DNA of 64,000 nt from Rhabdophis nuchalis (lineage: Eukaryota; Chordata; Lepidosauria; Squamata; Natricidae): positions 18,317,519 through 18,381,518 of the forward strand of contig CM077651.1 in the NCBI GenBank assembly GCA_039707465.1, given 5' to 3'. Position numbers and translations under genes: made by a program. Shown here one piece after another: positions 11,083 through 22,480 of this stretch. The notes under the pieces were generated by a model. That model was not told the DNA's origin, did not search any database, and saw nothing but the letters and a program-made list of their open reading frames with translations. The stretch's first letter is position 1. Each line of letters begins with the position of its first letter.

Positions 11083-11830
11083 CAAAGTTTCAAGGGCAGT
11101 TAAAGATGCTGAGTTTGTCAGTTGGGAAGCTGACAGCCTGAGTTTGAGACCCAAGCGCCGTGCAGCGGGGAGAGCTCCCATTCTTGCCCCAAATCGCGCC
11201 CACCTAGTAGTTGGAAAACATGCAAATGCAAGTAGATTAATAACTACTACTTTGGTGGGAAGGTAAGAGCATTCCATATTTTTTTGGTATATAGCAGGGA
11301 TGGCGAACCTTATCAGAACCAAGTGCTGAAAAGGGAGTGCACACATGCTCATTGGGGCTGCAACCCAGAAGAAGAGCTGCCCAGGGGGGATGTCTGTGTC
11401 ATAAAATGCACTTCTGGTTTTGGGTGCATGCATGTGCCCTGGCCAGCTACTCTTCCAGTTATTGGCATGCATGAGCGCGCAATGATCAGCTGGCTGGCAC
11501 ACATGCTCATGCTGGAAAATGGAAGACCAGCTCTTCCAGTTTCCGGCACTGCCGCATGCACGAAGGCCAGCTGATCATCGCATGTGCATGTATGCCAGAA
11601 GCCCAGAAAAGGAAAGGGCAATGCTAAACATACCTGGCAACATGGCTCCACATGCCACTTCAAACACACGTGCCATAGGTTCGCCATCAAGGGCCTATAA
11701 CCATGCTGGGCAAATGACCACGTAAAATGTCTTCAAACATTGCTGGCTCCCTCAGAAAAGAAAAGGAGATGAGCATCGCGCTCTAGAGTCAAACCCAACT
11801 GGACAGGGAAACCTTTACCTTTCAGTAGAC
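11083..11830 (+). repeat. Sauria SINE, split by a hAT insertion
   Basis: The left part (11083-11294) has the head and body, including TACTTTGGTGGGAAGGTAAG. The right part (11693-11830) resumes with CCATGCTGG..ATGACCACG and ends AAACCTTTACCTTTC. The intervening 11295-11692 is a hAT element. The copy is more diverged than those at 18729 and 34347. Confidence 0.85.
11295..11692. mobile_element. Non-autonomous hAT transposon, CAGTGATGG family
   Basis: Starts CAGGGATGGCGAACCTTAT and ends ATAGGTTCGCCATCAAGG. GTATATAG (11287-11294) and GCCTATAA (11693-11700) are a degraded 8-bp duplication (5/8). Overlapping frames inside are products of ATGC-rich sequence, not genes. Confidence 0.82.
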
Positions 11831-11833
11831 ATC

Positions 11834-13545
11834 AGTTTTAAGAGCTACTGACCGACTGATCCACCATGAACAACCAGTTTCTTTAAAAACGCCAACATTG
11901 ACTGCTATTACCACAAGTGGCTAAGAATTCTTGGCAATGAATTCCACAATATTTCTTTTTTGTCAGCTCTTAGTGTCCCTGCATTTAGGTCAGGAGATGA
12001 GTTCATGTTCTTATATTATGACACACAGAGAAAAACAGGCCTCTTTCCCATTCACTGGGCCATTTGTGACTTTACATAGCTAGGTCACATTCTCTTCTTA
12101 TCCTTCTTCATTCAAAACCACCCATCTGCCAATTGTTGCAGTATTTCCTTATAGGGAAACTGTTCCAGCAGCCTAACAATTATTCAGTCCCTTTAATACA
12201 GTCCCTAAAAATGGTAATCAGAATTTCACACAATACTCCTACAGTAATCTCACCTTGCATTCATTTACGGACATTATTATACCAGCCGTTCTCTACTTAG
12301 TTCGGTTCTTAATGACAGAAAATTTATTTAGCTAGTTACTTAGTTTGTCAAAAATGTACAAAATGTGGATTTTTTGTTTCTTTTCTAGCAAAAAGTATTT
12401 CTTTATTCACAAGACACTAATTCATATTCAGCCAATCTGATTTTTCTTCCTTCCTAACATTTTCCCACAAGTGCAGGGACAACTTTTTTCAATGAACCAA
12501 GTGTAACCATTATTGTTTTACATTACACTGAATTCTAGTCTTGTGAATAAATTCTACTTGCAGGAGCCTTCATGTACAAAAAGCACTCACTACGTCTTGT
12601 TTCTTTTATTTTAGCTTTACAAATTCCCCAACTGTCTTTAAAAAAAAACACCCCACCTCAGCATTATAGTGCTCCATGAAAAATGCCATCTAGATTAATC
12701 TTCGTGATATCAGGAATGGTTTAACAAATCCCTTAGCAATTTTCAATCTGTTAAAAATGAGAGAAATGTCCATTTTGCTCTTTGGCGTTTGAATCACTCT
12801 GTTCTCTACTGCTTCTACAACTATCATTCCTGCCCTGCTTCTGGAAATGTATCATATCTTGCCAAGTATTGAATTTTTAACATTTAGTGCCACAGGCAAA
12901 TGCATTTCTCACTGATTCAGGCGGGGGGGGAAAGATAGAGATCTGAAGTCAATTGTTCTGACTTTTGTTTTTATCTTTGCAATAATGGCTCAAATCTCAT
13001 TGATTTACAACCATGCAACTTATGAATAACTTCTCCCAAGTCAGAACAGTACTACAACACCACAGAGCCCGTTTAAAACTGTGCTACTTTAAATCAGAGC
13101 TCTTCTATCGTCTTAAAACTGATATACTGCCAGAGTTAATTTTAACCAGGAAAAACAAATTTTAATTACTGATTACTAGAGAGCCGAACCCATGTAGCTG
13201 TTTTGAGACCAGAAATTAAGTCAGTATTTGGAAAGGATACTTCTATGTAAATATACATTTGAATGATTGGATGGATTTATACCCATCTGAAGGGCTATGT
13301 GATGAACCCATAATAATAATAATAATCTGCCTTCTTAGATGCTAAAGAGCCTTAATAATTCTTAGGTCCTTGGTTACAACTTCAATTATTAAATCTCACT
13401 AGTGCTAGAGTCATAAGGAAAGGACTTGTGATGCTTGACGAGGTTGAGTTATGCAGCAGTATATTGTAGTGCATATTTTATCCATGCCAGACAGGCCTTA
13501 GCAGAAGATCCAAATTGAAGGTACCCACTAACCCATTTAATATAG
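11834..13545. other. No recognised feature
   Basis: Long repeat-poor AT-rich stretch; (AAT)n at 13311-13326 is the only simple repeat noted. No coding signal. Confidence 0.4.
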
Positions 13546-14119
13546 TGTTGAAAAAAATATATCCATCTGGTTCAGTTCCAAGCAGGAGGAAAACACTGGG
13601 AACATGGAGGCTGATTGGAAAGATGGTTTAATGATGAACAGAACCAACAAGCACATGGTTACAGTGCAGCTGACCACATGGAATTGAGAGTGGGTGGGTG
13701 GGGGTATTTATACCTTCTCTTGGGCTTTGCACTTGAACCTCCTGTTTAAGAACCTGTATTCTATTGGCTGTTGTCAGACTCCCATGGAGCCATGTATAAT
13801 CCTAGGAATTTGTCTGACCTAAATTTGGTTTCTGAGTGTGATGCAGTGAAGGGGCTTTGGGCAATCCCTATTGTTTGTTGAGGACTAATCCTACCTTTGT
13901 TGGATCTTGGGTGAGGGTATCTGCTTATAAATAGAGATATCTATGCCTTTATCTCATAAGTGCTGACATCTGCTGAGGGCTATTAAGAAAAGTGGGGACT
14001 GGTTTCTATCTCCAAGAGCATATTTCTCCCTTTAGGGAAATATAATATTCTGCCTTTTTAATATTTCTCAAAATATTTCATTCTTCTAGGAGAGGGGTGG
14101 GTGCTAACTTTCTACAACA
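13546..14119 (-). mobile_element. Probable solo LTR
   Basis: On the minus strand it begins TGTTGTAGAAAG and ends TTTTTCAACA, 5-bp inverted TGTTG/CAACA ends. A TATA box (GGTATAAATACC) lies at 13704-13715, with a polyadenylation signal ATTAAA about 80 bp downstream (near 13626-13631). This order is that of U3-R-U5. No internal region, second LTR or clear target duplication is visible. Family unknown (Gypsy or endogenous retrovirus). Confidence 0.5.
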
Positions 14120-14404
14120 GTGAGAAAGCAAAAAAATAAATAAAAATGTCATACTGGATTAGCTATTGCCCAGGTCAACAAGGACTTTTCCAAATGTTAG
14201 ACTTCCTGAGCATCTGTTGACAAATAAGCAGCAGGACTCAGAGCTATGGTTGGGCAATCAACTCAGTTAGATCATCAAATACACATTAATCAGTTAAAAC
14301 ATTAGAATAATTATAGAAAAAATAATAAAGCAGTGGAAGGCAGAATTGGTGTTTGGAAATGAATAATATGGACTTGTCAACATTAGGAGAGGCTTCTGCG
14401 AGGG
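14120..14404. other. No recognised feature
   Basis: AT-rich sequence without recognised family. Confidence 0.4.
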
Positions 14405-14659
14405 CAGGGGTGGGTTTCATATAATTTTACCACTGGTTCACTGTGCATGTACTCACATGCTTACTTCGCACCCGTGCACACCTTCCATGCGTACATGTGG
14501 CCTTCCATGCATGCACACAGCTTGCACACCTGAACGCAGCTTATAAAACGTGGCTAAATAGGACAGCATAGTGCCTGGGCAAGTGGGTGGATGGGCCCAC
14601 CTGCAGGTCACCACTACCAGTTTGCCTGAACTTGTCTGAACTGGCTGATACCACCAATG
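14405..14659. mobile_element. hAT-like non-autonomous element
   Basis: Starts CAGGGGTGGGTTTCAT and ends near ATACCACCAATG, matching the CAG(T/G)GGTG group. The interior has the alternating CATGCATGC/CGCACAC composition typical of these copies. Target duplication is weak (5/8). Confidence 0.5.
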
Positions 14660-14767
14660 TTTGAAGGTGACTCATTATCCCTTTTATTATTATTTGTCAT
14701 TCCCATGATCCACTTTCAGTGATTTTCAGTGAAAATAAATCTTGGCTATCAAACAGGGGGAAAAAAT

Positions 14768-15121
14768 CAGGGGTGAAATGCTACCAGTTCAGACCAGTTC
14801 ACCCAAACCGATAGTAAAAAAAAAATGCTACGGGTAACAGTATGTCCAACTATCAGCTGTGATGCGCCATTTATATTACATAGAAAGCAGGATGTCCTAC
14901 TTTCTAGCTAATCTAAATGATATGGCACAGGAGATTCCTCCCCTAACTGTTCTACTTACCTTTCAGGCATGCTCAGTAGCAGGCTCTGCCCACCCACCCA
15001 GACATCATCACATCCATTTTTGATGCTCTGTGCATGCGTGGAAGGTCCTGCACATGCGTGGATGTGATGCATGTGTTCACATTTACGAACCAGTAGCGAA
15101 GGTAAGTACATTTTACCCCTG
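14768..15121. mobile_element. hAT-like non-autonomous element, CAGGGGTGAAAT family
   Basis: Left end CAGGGGTGAAATGCTACC, right end ACATTTTACCCCTG. Flanks GAAAAAAT (14760-14767) and GAAAAATA (15122-15129) agree at 6 of 8. The interior repeats CAGTTCA/GAACCAGTAGC motifs near both ends. Confidence 0.75.
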
Positions 15122-15129
15122 GAAAAATA

Positions 15130-15477
15130 CTAATAAAATCACAGAGTTGCATTATGGGAAATCAGTAATCAAATCCAGAACTGGCAAATACAACGAATTC
15201 AACTGTAGAGAAATGGGGGAAGAAGAAAAAAAAGCATTCCCTCCTCTTCTTTACAACTTAGAGTACTTTCAGTACAGAACATTTTCTGTTCTTCAAGCCT
15301 TCAACAGCAATTTGAAAATGTTTGTCATCGCTCTTTCTGAACTTAAAACACGAAGATCAAGGAAAAAAACATGTAAGTTAATGATTGCATTGCCTGAGCT
15401 GCCACAGGTCCTTGACTAAAAATATTTCCTCACAACCAATTGAGACAAAAGGAAATAAAAACAGATTGCTTGCTCTC
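15130..15477. other. No recognised feature
   Basis: A 129-codon open frame overlaps this stretch (15030-15419), but it starts within the hAT element and shows no known domain. I regard it as chance. Confidence 0.45.
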
Positions 15478-15494
15478 CTACATCACAATTTCTT

Positions 15495-16560
15495 TTTTTT
15501 AAGGTATTTTTATTTTATTTTCGATTTTCAAAATATATAACAACATATATACTGTTACATAGCCAACATCATATTGTATTATTAAATGTTTACATCATTT
15601 CATTTTACCATCATTTCATTTTACCATCATTTCATTTTACCATCAACTCCCAGAAAACTCCCAGAGGGCTCTTCTGCTCTCCATACACCATATTTGTGCC
15701 TTATCCATCATTTTCTTCCCCCCCTCTCCTCCTCCTCCCTACCTCCTTTCTTCCCTCTGGCGCCCTTCCCTTCTCTACTTCCCCTTCCTCTCTCCTTCTC
15801 CTCTCTCCCCTTTCCACTCCTCCTTTCTCTCCTCCTCTTCCCCCTCCTTGCCCTTTCTCCTTTCCCTTCTTCCCTTACCTCTCTCCTCTACTCCACACTC
15901 TTCATCTCATTTACTTGGTGTATTTCAGCCTCTGAGCCAGCTCTATTTTGTGTTGATGGTATTTATAATTTCAGATTCAAGGTTTATCGCTTAATTTTCA
16001 TATCGATTATTACAATTCTTATATCTCAACCCCAAATCTTGCTAGTTGTTTTAATACCCTTTTAAGTAAAGCCTAATTGTATGATGACGTTCTATTTATA
16101 AAACCAAACAAAAAAGAACCAAAAACAATATAGATAAATTTAAATAAATTTAAATATAAGAAGACCTAATCAGGTATCCATAAATTCTGTGCCCTTCAGG
16201 AATAGTTATTATTCGTGAGTAGTCTCATTTTATTAATTTTAAATCTAACAATTTATCCTGTGATTCAATATCAGTATCCACAAGTCTTATCAAGTATTCT
16301 AGCCTCAATCTGTTTTTTCTTTAATAATATCTTTAAATCCTATTTGCTATTAATATCCCTTATTTAATCCCATCATATCTCTATAGATTCCATATAATTA
16401 TCTAAAATTTTATGTAACTGTTAATTGATTGATCATTTACCAAGAGTGATAGTATTCTATAACCATCTTAATAGCATAATTCCCCATCTATAGATAAGCA
16501 AATATATATCATTCACTAACACATCCTTTCTATAACCATCTAAATAGCCCAATTCCCCAT
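15495..16560 (-). mobile_element. L1-type retrotransposon 3' end with 17-bp target duplication
   Basis: CTACATCACAATTTCTT is repeated exactly at 15478-15494 and 16561-16577. Just inside the left copy is a T-run, meaning a poly(A) tail on the minus strand. Next comes a strongly pyrimidine-rich block (about 15715-15900), i.e. polypurine on the minus strand, as known for L1 3' UTRs. The rest is AT-rich with no recognisable ORF2, so only 3' sequence was inserted. A long target duplication plus poly(A) tail indicates L1-type integration. The 159-codon frame across the pyrimidine block is compositional. Confidence 0.75.
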
Positions 16561-16577
16561 CTACATCACAATTTCTT

Positions 16578-16964
16578 GTCCTAACGTAATGTGTTAATTC
16601 CCCCCCCCCCATCTCATACAAAAGTGGGAGGAGGGGAATCTAAGCATATCATAAGAGGAGGATCTGAAAAGACATCAAGGCACATTTTCGATTGCAAAAA
16701 ATCAGCTAGGACAGCTGTTGCCCATAAACCAATGATTGCATGATGCAAAACCAGCAAAACACCAATAAAATCACCAGGTTGTAGCATGTCAAAGAAAACA
16801 TTAGTTTTACACAAATCTGAAATGTAGCACTGACACTTAAAAAAACCCCAAAAAGCTCAGCTGGCAAACAGAGCAATTAAAAAAAAAAGTAGAAAAGCCT
16901 TCAGGTTGAAATAACCTAGGCAACAGAACTGCCAAAGTAGAGAGAAAGAGAAGAGTCTTAATGT
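16578..16964. other. No recognised feature
   Basis: Unique-looking DNA with a C-run near 16601-16610. Confidence 0.4.
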
Positions 16965-16972
16965 ATTTAAAC

Positions 16973-17287
16973 CAGGGGTGAAATTTAGCAGGTTCTGACA
17001 GGTTCTGGAGAAATTTTGAGTAGTTCGGAGAACCGGAAAATACCACCTCTGGCTGGCCCCAGAATGGGAGTAGAATGGAGATTTTGCAGTATGCTCCCTC
17101 TGGAGTGGATGGGAATGGAGATTTTGCAGCACCCTTCCCCTGGAGTGGGTGGGAATGGAGATTTTGCAATATCCTTCCCCTGGAGTGGGGACAGAATGGA
17201 GATTTTGCAGTAACCTTCCCCTGCAACGCCCACCAAGCCACACCAACAGAACTGGTAGTAAAAAAATTTTTTTGAATTTCACCACTG
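16973..17287. mobile_element. hAT-like element carrying a 40-bp VNTR
   Basis: Begins CAGGGGTGAAATTTAGCAGG and ends GAATTTCACCACTG. Flanks ATTTAAAC (16965-16972) and ATTTGAAG (17288-17295) agree at 6 of 8. The interior has four tandem units with AATGGAGATTTTGCA starting at 17074, 17114, 17154 and 17195. Confidence 0.8.
17071..17221. repeat. 40-bp minisatellite, about four units
   Basis: Units share AATGGAGATTTTGCA and CCTTCCCCTGGAGTGG with period 40, 40 and 41. They lie wholly inside the hAT element. Confidence 0.9.
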
Positions 17288-17295
17288 ATTTGAAG

Positions 17296-18289
17296 CAAAC
17301 TGTTATTAAAGAGACACATTTCCTAATATTAAAAGATAAACAAGCAACCACTAGGAGCAGCTTCCTAGCAGGAGAACTTAACCAATTAAGCAATTAAGCA
17401 AAGATGTGATTGACTCCATCTTGGTTATGACAATACATCTGGGATGCAACGAGAGTTTAACTATTAGCTTGTAATCTTGGCGTGATTTCCTAACATTCCT
17501 TATCCAACACTGCATAGCGGTTTGGCAGACTAAAAGGTTTCATACAAGCCTTTGGAAAAATTGTAGCTTGCACAAGATAATACTCTAAACCAAAGATATG
17601 TATTTTAGGCTTTTATTGTTATTGTTCAGTGAAATTGAATTCTGAGTGAATCTCTGGGCTGGAGAAAGTGAAGAGTGCAAAATTGATTTCCTGTGCACAT
17701 TAAGATTACAGGCTTGCTTAAAAGGATTTAATTGCTTTCTAGGTCCAGTAAAGTTCAGAAAGCAAACATTTTCAAACGAATGGAGGCCACATAAAAAGCA
17801 ATTGGGTATAATAATCTAATGCAACCTGTACTTTGTATCGTCTTCAAGAGGTTGCTAAACTACAATTCTCACAGCCCACACCGTTGGCCATAGTTCCAAG
17901 ATTTGGAAGACCATTCCCTAATCTAAAAGACGATATTTATGACAGTGTTGGGTTAGAGATTGTGGAAAGTGTGGAACTACGTTCATATTAAGGAACTGCC
18001 TCAGGTATCCATGTCCATATTGAAGAATATTACAAAAGTAGGAATGGATAAAATACGGAAAACAGGGGTCATAAAATATACCAGTACCTGAGGTGGGATT
18101 TGAAATAGTCCACTCTAAATTGTTTATCTCCTAATACTGCTTGTATTATAGTTCTGGTTAATCCATACTTTGCAATTCCCAAGAATGCATTGAAGGGCTA
18201 TCTTTCTTCTGGTGAAGTCAGAATTTATTTTTGAAGTACGCCTATCTCTCTTGAAATACTTATGAATTGATCTCCAATGAGCAGATATA
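17296..18289. other. No recognised feature
   Basis: Unique-looking sequence; no family recognised. Confidence 0.4.
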
Positions 18290-18362
18290 TATATTTGTTC
18301 CACAACACCCTGTTAGGGCCCCAATTAAGGGAGGAAGCATACTGTTTCCTTTTCTGCCTTTC

Positions 18363-18659
18363 GGCTCATCACCAGAGACCATCTAGACAGAAAGCCATGA
18401 GTTCTGTTGTGTGATTTTTTTAATATGTGTGTTAGTTTTATGAACTGGCTAAAGGCTCCTGCCTGATATGCAATACAGCCCCGGTTCAAATCCCAGTAAG
18501 GGTATGGCTAGATGATGAGAGCTAAAAAGCTCGAAATAGATCTATCCTAGTCTCCCTGATTTATTTATTGATCAGCTCATAAAACTAACACACATATTAA
18601 AAAAAAATCACACAACGGAACTCATGGCTTTCTGTCTAGATGGTCTCTGGTGATGAGCC
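18363..18659. repeat. Large inverted repeat around a tRNA-like core
   Basis: Left arm 18363-18443 and right arm 18577-18659 are reverse complements with one base substitution and a two-base difference in an A/T run. The 133-bp spacer holds the tRNA-like element: GGTTCAAATCCCAGTAAGGG as B box, then TAGTCTCCCTGATTTATTTA. The arms could form an approximately 82-bp stem. Confidence 0.93.
18444..18576 (+). repeat. tRNA-like element copy
   Basis: Plus-strand copy of the element seen on the minus strand at 9086, 61085 and 61405. It has an A-box-like GGCTAAAGGCTCC and a B box GGTTCAAATCC. Confidence 0.6.
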
Positions 18660-18662
18660 ATT

Positions 18663-18692
18663 ATACACACACACACACACACACACATACAC

Positions 18693-18728
<36 letters not shown>
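18663..18728. repeat. (AC)n microsatellite
   Basis: Interrupted (AC)n between the inverted repeat and the Sauria SINE. Confidence 0.95.
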
Positions 18729-19050
18729 TAGGATGCAGTGGCTCAGTGGCTAAGATGATGAGCTTGTCGATCAGAAAGGTCAGCAATTCAGCAGTTTGAA
18801 TCCTTAGCACCACATAATGGAGTGAGCTCCCGTTACTTATTACTTGCATTTTTTAATATATAGCAAAATAGAGGCAACCTTTGATGGGAAGGTAACAGCA
18901 TTCCTTGCGCCTTTGACATTTAGTCATGCCAGCCACATAACCATGGAGATGTCTTTGGACAATGCTGGTTCTTCGGCTTTGAAATGGAAATGAGCACCGC
19001 CCCGTAGAGTTGGGAATGACTAGCACATATGTGCGAGGGAAACCTTTACC

Positions 19051-19051
<1 letters not shown>
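18729..19051 (+). repeat. Sauria SINE
   Basis: Head GTGGCTCAGTGGCTAAGATG, B box AGTTTGAATCCTTAG, body GATGGGAAGGTAACAGC and GGTTCTTCGGCTTTGAAATG, tail CGAGGGAAACCTTTACC. The 3' end passes directly into (GATA)n. Confidence 0.9.

Positions 19052-19112
<61 letters not shown>
19052..19112. repeat. (GATA)n microsatellite
   Basis: Fifteen uninterrupted GATA units begin at the last base of the Sauria SINE tail. Confidence 0.97.
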
Positions 19113-20569
19113 ACCAACCTTTGGAATTCTCCTAGAACACCTGAAAGACAATCATCTTAAATGTTCTGGTCAATGTGTTATAACTACAGAAGAGGCATTA
19201 TGTTTTTAAGCTGCTTCAATGAAATAGACATGTAAATATTATATTACCCTACTGTCTTAGTTTTATGTATATATATTTTTTGCTTCAGCAGTATTTGTAG
19301 AATATTCAGACACCATACTTTTCTTACTATCAGACTGCACTTCTATCTTACCTTCCTCTAGAGAAGGTCCAGGTTAATGACTTGTAGTAACTTTCATTTT
19401 TTGTTATCTTCCACAACATCCCAATGATATAAATTAAGTCCAAAAAGAACAATTCCCCCTATACTTCAAAGAGTTTGTGGGATGAATGAGGATTTGAATC
19501 TACATTTCTTCAATCCTGAGCTTGTGTCTTAACTAGAGGATTGCTCTTTGTTTATTGAAGTAGGGTCAATGTACAATTCTACATATAGTAAAACACACAC
19601 ACACTTAACACAAACTGCTTCCATGGCATTCTTGATGCCATTATGGTTACTTTATTGAAGTAACCCAGATTAGTTGTTGGCCATTCAGATCTGATTTTCT
19701 GTTGAGTGGAATTGCTGACAGGTAACACCTAATAAACATCTCTTTAAGTAATGGCTACAGAAACCTGGACTGTTTTATAATTCTTTTGATATTTGCTACT
19801 TCCAAAGGCTGATTTCCCCATCCACATTTCATCCAAGAGAAAGCAAAGGCCAAAGAGACATTACTCAGGAGTTAATTTTCCTGAACTTTCCATTCTCCCT
19901 TTAAATTGGTCAAGAGTTGAACAATTTTCACCCAAATAGCTAGACTTCACTGTAAGCGAATAAAGTTACTATCCTAAAATTGCATACTTTTTAACTCAAT
20001 ATTTTCTCTAAACACAAAGATTAAAATCCACTGAATGGAATCAGCACTTGTTGTAAGACCCATTTTATTTTCCAGGTTATAACTAAACTAACTTTATTAA
20101 ACATGAGTTGTTCATTATTTCTTCTTAAGTCTTAGATTGCATATATTGTGTCTTATACTGTGTCCATTTTGACAGAAAACTAAATTGGATGTGCCTTGCA
20201 TTAATATTTTACTCTGTCTCCTGACTGGGTGCCAATTAGATAATAAAAAAACACCTGGATTGGCCTCACCTATTAGCAAGATAAAATGATGGGAAAATTG
20301 CTCGCATGGGGATGCGCAAAGATATTAATAGATATACTCAAAGAAAATAACACACTTTAAAATCATTGATACATGAAAGTTAATCCATTAAGCATGTTTT
20401 CCCACTTATGTCAAAGGTAGTATTTTATTAATTAACAGCAGACTTTTATTGAACTTAAGTATATTTTTCCACAGAGTTTCCCTGTATGTATTATATTCTG
20501 GTTAGCACATACCTGCTTCGATTTAGCAGTATCATACTTAGCCTGCAGAAATAAATTGTTTAATTGGGA
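19113..20569. other. No recognised repeat; possible conserved non-coding DNA
   Basis: Long repeat-free AT-rich stretch. The block about 20200-20400 has the low-repeat, ATTA/GATAA-rich look of developmental enhancers, but nothing in a single sequence proves constraint. Confidence 0.3.
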
Positions 20570-20754
20570 TTTTAAGGAATACAGTTTTTAGGGTTTTAAT
20601 GTTGATATTTTAGCACAGGGGTAATTTAATTCGGTTTTAATATTTTGTATATTGCTGTATTTATATGATTTTTAATTTCCAGTGCATCGCTCCGAGTCCC
20701 CTAGGGGAGAGGGGGCGGTTTATAAATTTAATAAAATAATAAATAATAAATAAT
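20570..20754 (+). mobile_element. L2 LINE 3' UTR remnant
   Basis: Only the tail survives: TTTTAGCACAGGGGTAATTT, then the terminal hairpin CATCGCTCCGAGTCC..GGGGGCGGTTTATAAAT, followed by (AATAAT)n. No coding sequence. Confidence 0.85.
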
Positions 20755-20972
20755 AGCACTGGAACTTCATGAAACATATTACATATTATGTGTTGCAAGT
20801 TAGTATGCCAGCAATCACCTAACTGAGGTCACTAAACCCCTATATATTAACGTTCTCATTTGCATGCTTGTTAAAATAAATTACTTTAATGCTGTATCTG
20901 AAAGACATTCATAATCTCTTTGGGTTTAGGGGAATTAACCATTTATTTGGGGGAATTAACCATTTATACATG

Positions 20973-21213
20973 AACTGTGGTGGCACAGGGGTTAGAATGC
21001 AGTACTGGAGGCTACTTCTGCTGATTGCCGGTTGCCTGCAGTTTGGCACTTCAATTTTTACCGGCTCATGGTCGATTCAGCCTTCTGTCCTTCCAAGGTC
21101 AGCAAAATGAGGACCCAGATTGTTGGGGGCAAGATGTTGACTCTGTAAACCACTTAGAGAGGGCTATAAAGCACTGTAAAGTGGTATATAAATCTAAGTG
21201 CTATTGCTATTTT
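20973..21213 (+). repeat. tRNA-derived SINE with L2-like tail
   Basis: Same family as 2985: CACAGGGGTTAGAATGCAG head, AATGAGGACCCAGATTGTTG body, CTTAGAGAGGGCTATAAAGC tail ending CTAAGTGCTATTGC. Confidence 0.85.
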
Positions 21214-21837
21214 CATTGTTTCAACATCTTTAATAGTTAGATTATTTCAATACTTAGGTTAATATTATGCTTATTTTTAAAGAACTTTTTATAGGTGTTT
21301 TGCATTCCAATGTTGTTAATTGCCTTGAGAGCTAATCAGGTAAGCCAAATATGACTCCAAACCAACATTTTTCATTCAGGTCTACGAGAAACACTCCTTT
21401 GCAGTTAATTTAGTTCGGTTTAAAATTGCCTTAAAACATCTCTTCAAATCTCTTTTTAAAGTGAATGTTAATTATGGGTTCAGGATAGTTGAATTCAGAT
21501 GGACTTTATTTATTCCAAGCTCTTGAAATTGGCTGCATTGGAATTGCCTTGAAAAGAATAATTTGTATAGCTGAAGGTTGATCACAGAAGAATATGCTGT
21601 ATTCTCCTGGAACCCATTGTGAATAAAAATTATCCCAAAGCTTTATATTGCCTATGTAGCTTTGATATGAGAATTGTCTGTCAAGTAATGTTTTGTTTAC
21701 CATCTGCTATTCTATTGTAGTTCTATACAAACATATGATTGAGCTAATACCATATTATTTCCAAAGAATCCAGCATGTAAATTAATTTCTAAAAAGTTAA
21801 AAGATAAAGAACAAAGATGCTTTGATCTATTGCAGGA
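21214..21837. other. No recognised feature
   Basis: Unique-looking AT-rich DNA. Confidence 0.4.
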
Positions 21838-22480
21838 GCCCATGAAGTCCTAGTGGACAATCATTTAAATATGAGCCAGCAGTGTGCAGCAGCTGTCAAA
21901 AAAGCCAACACAGTTCTAGGCTACATAAACAGGGATAGAATCAAGATCATGGGAAGTGTTAATACCACTTTATAATGCCTTGGTAAGGCCACACTTGGAA
22001 TACTGCATCCAGTTTTGGTCGCCAAGAGGTAAAAAAGATGTTGAGATTCTAGAAAGAGTGCAGAGAAGAGCAACAAAGATGATTAGGGGACTGGAGGCTA
22101 AAACATATGAAGAATGGTTGCCGGAACTGGGTATGTTTACTTTGATGAAAAGATGGACTAGAGGAGACATGATAGCAGTGTTCTGATATCTCAGGGGCTG
22201 CCCCAAAGAAGAGGCAGTCAAACTATTCTCCAAAGCACCAGAGGGCAGGACAAGAAGCAATGGGTGAAAACTAATCAAGGAGAGAAGCAACTTAGAACTA
22301 AAAAGAAATTTCCGGACAGTTAGAACAAATAATCAATGGAACAACTTTCCCCCAGAAGTTGGGCATGCTCCAACACTGGAAGTTTTTAAGAAGAGACTGG
22401 GTAACCATTTGTCTGAAGTGGTGTAGGGTTTTCTGCTTAAGCAGGGGATTGGATTAGAAGACCTCCAAGGTCCCTTGGAG
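21838..22480 (+). mobile_element. CR1 LINE fragment, 3' part
   Basis: Encodes in broken frames [60 protein letters not shown] and, after an in-frame stop near 22184, NNFPPEVGHAPTLEVFKKRL. The UTR ends CTAGAAGACCTCCAAGG-like. Truncated at the 5' end and inactivated by stop codons. Confidence 0.92.

Noticed and set aside
15586..16065. 159-codon Pro/Ser/Leu-rich frame
   Set aside because: It is produced by the pyrimidine block of a minus-strand L1 tail.
17071..17221. Regularly spaced repeats resembling a CRISPR array
   Set aside because: Contiguous 40-bp tandem units without unique spacers, inside a eukaryotic transposon.
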